In this document: positions 63,967 to 64,000 of the stretch, in pieces | How the letters are laid out: each line of letters opens with the position of its first letter | Position numbering within the stretch: the stretch's first letter is position 1 | Assembly (NCBI GenBank): GCA_902761755.1 | Contig: CACWLP010000004.1 | Coordinates: 18,428 to 82,427, forward strand | Direction: 5' to 3' | Length of the DNA: 64,000 bases | Source: an uncultured Eubacteriales bacterium | GTDB taxonomy: Bacteria; Bacillota; Clostridia; Christensenellales; Aristaeellaceae | Translations under genes and position numbers: made by a program | Notes under the pieces: model-generated | What the model saw: the letters and a program-made list of their open reading frames with translations, nothing else | Database searches by the model: none | What the model was told of the DNA's origin: nothing

Positions 63967-64000
63967 ATCCATCAATTTCTTGCAAAATGGCATTTTCGCA

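Overview
The window looks like a chromosomal segment of a GC-rich Gram-positive Clostridia-type bacterium (Bacillota). The evidence is a RemA homologue, a PASTA-domain kinase with its PP2C phosphatase, the order yicC-remA-gmk-rpoZ-coaBC-priA-def-fmt-rsmB-rlmN-prpC-prkC-rsgA-rpe-rsmA, an ANTAR antiterminator beside glnA, an LPXTG-type pilin with a class B sortase, and strong SD-led starts with sigma-A promoters. I cannot name the species; a gut Clostridia lineage is an inference.

Layout. (1) 1-16.4 kb, minus strand: a surface-fibre operon. It reads from a promoter at about 16.33 kb through a proline-rich PEPT-repeat secreted protein, an FctA-like isopeptide pilin with an SPTG sorting signal, a signal-peptidase-like protein that has lost both catalytic residues (SipA-like), a class B sortase fused to two MucBP-like domains, a lone family-5 solute-binding protein, and a giant adhesin of at least 2,697 residues that runs off the left edge. 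(2) 16.5-18.3 kb, plus strand: two very small proteins and a secreted MucBP/SH3-like protein. (3) 18.4-36.7 kb: a nitrogen and glutamine block. It holds pyrG, glmS, gltD, gltB, an ANTAR regulator and glnA on the minus strand, and asnB, guaA and an Amt-PII fusion on the plus strand, interrupted by an AT-richer pair (GNAT and a secreted protein). glnA, asnB and amt each have a consensus promoter followed within a few bases by a terminator-like hairpin and then the ribosome binding site, which suggests shared control by attenuation. (4) 36.8-45.8 kb: tRNA-Pro(GGG), a DtxR/MntR regulator, a zinc-ribbon protein, an XRE regulator, an Lsa-type ABC-F protein with a three-codon leader ORF and attenuator, a nucleotidyltransferase, an ECF sigma factor with a membrane partner, a CE1-type esterase and pckA. 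(5) 46-60 kb, minus strand: a tightly overlapping housekeeping operon from yicC to rsmA. (6) 60.2-64 kb: a small ORF, a MATE transporter and a divergent SpoIID/LytB protein with an SH3 domain.

Large open frames opposite the real genes, such as those on the plus strand inside 1-8 kb, are shadows produced by GC-rich codon use. The most interesting parts are the pilus operon, the shared nitrogen leader architecture and the ABC-F leader.
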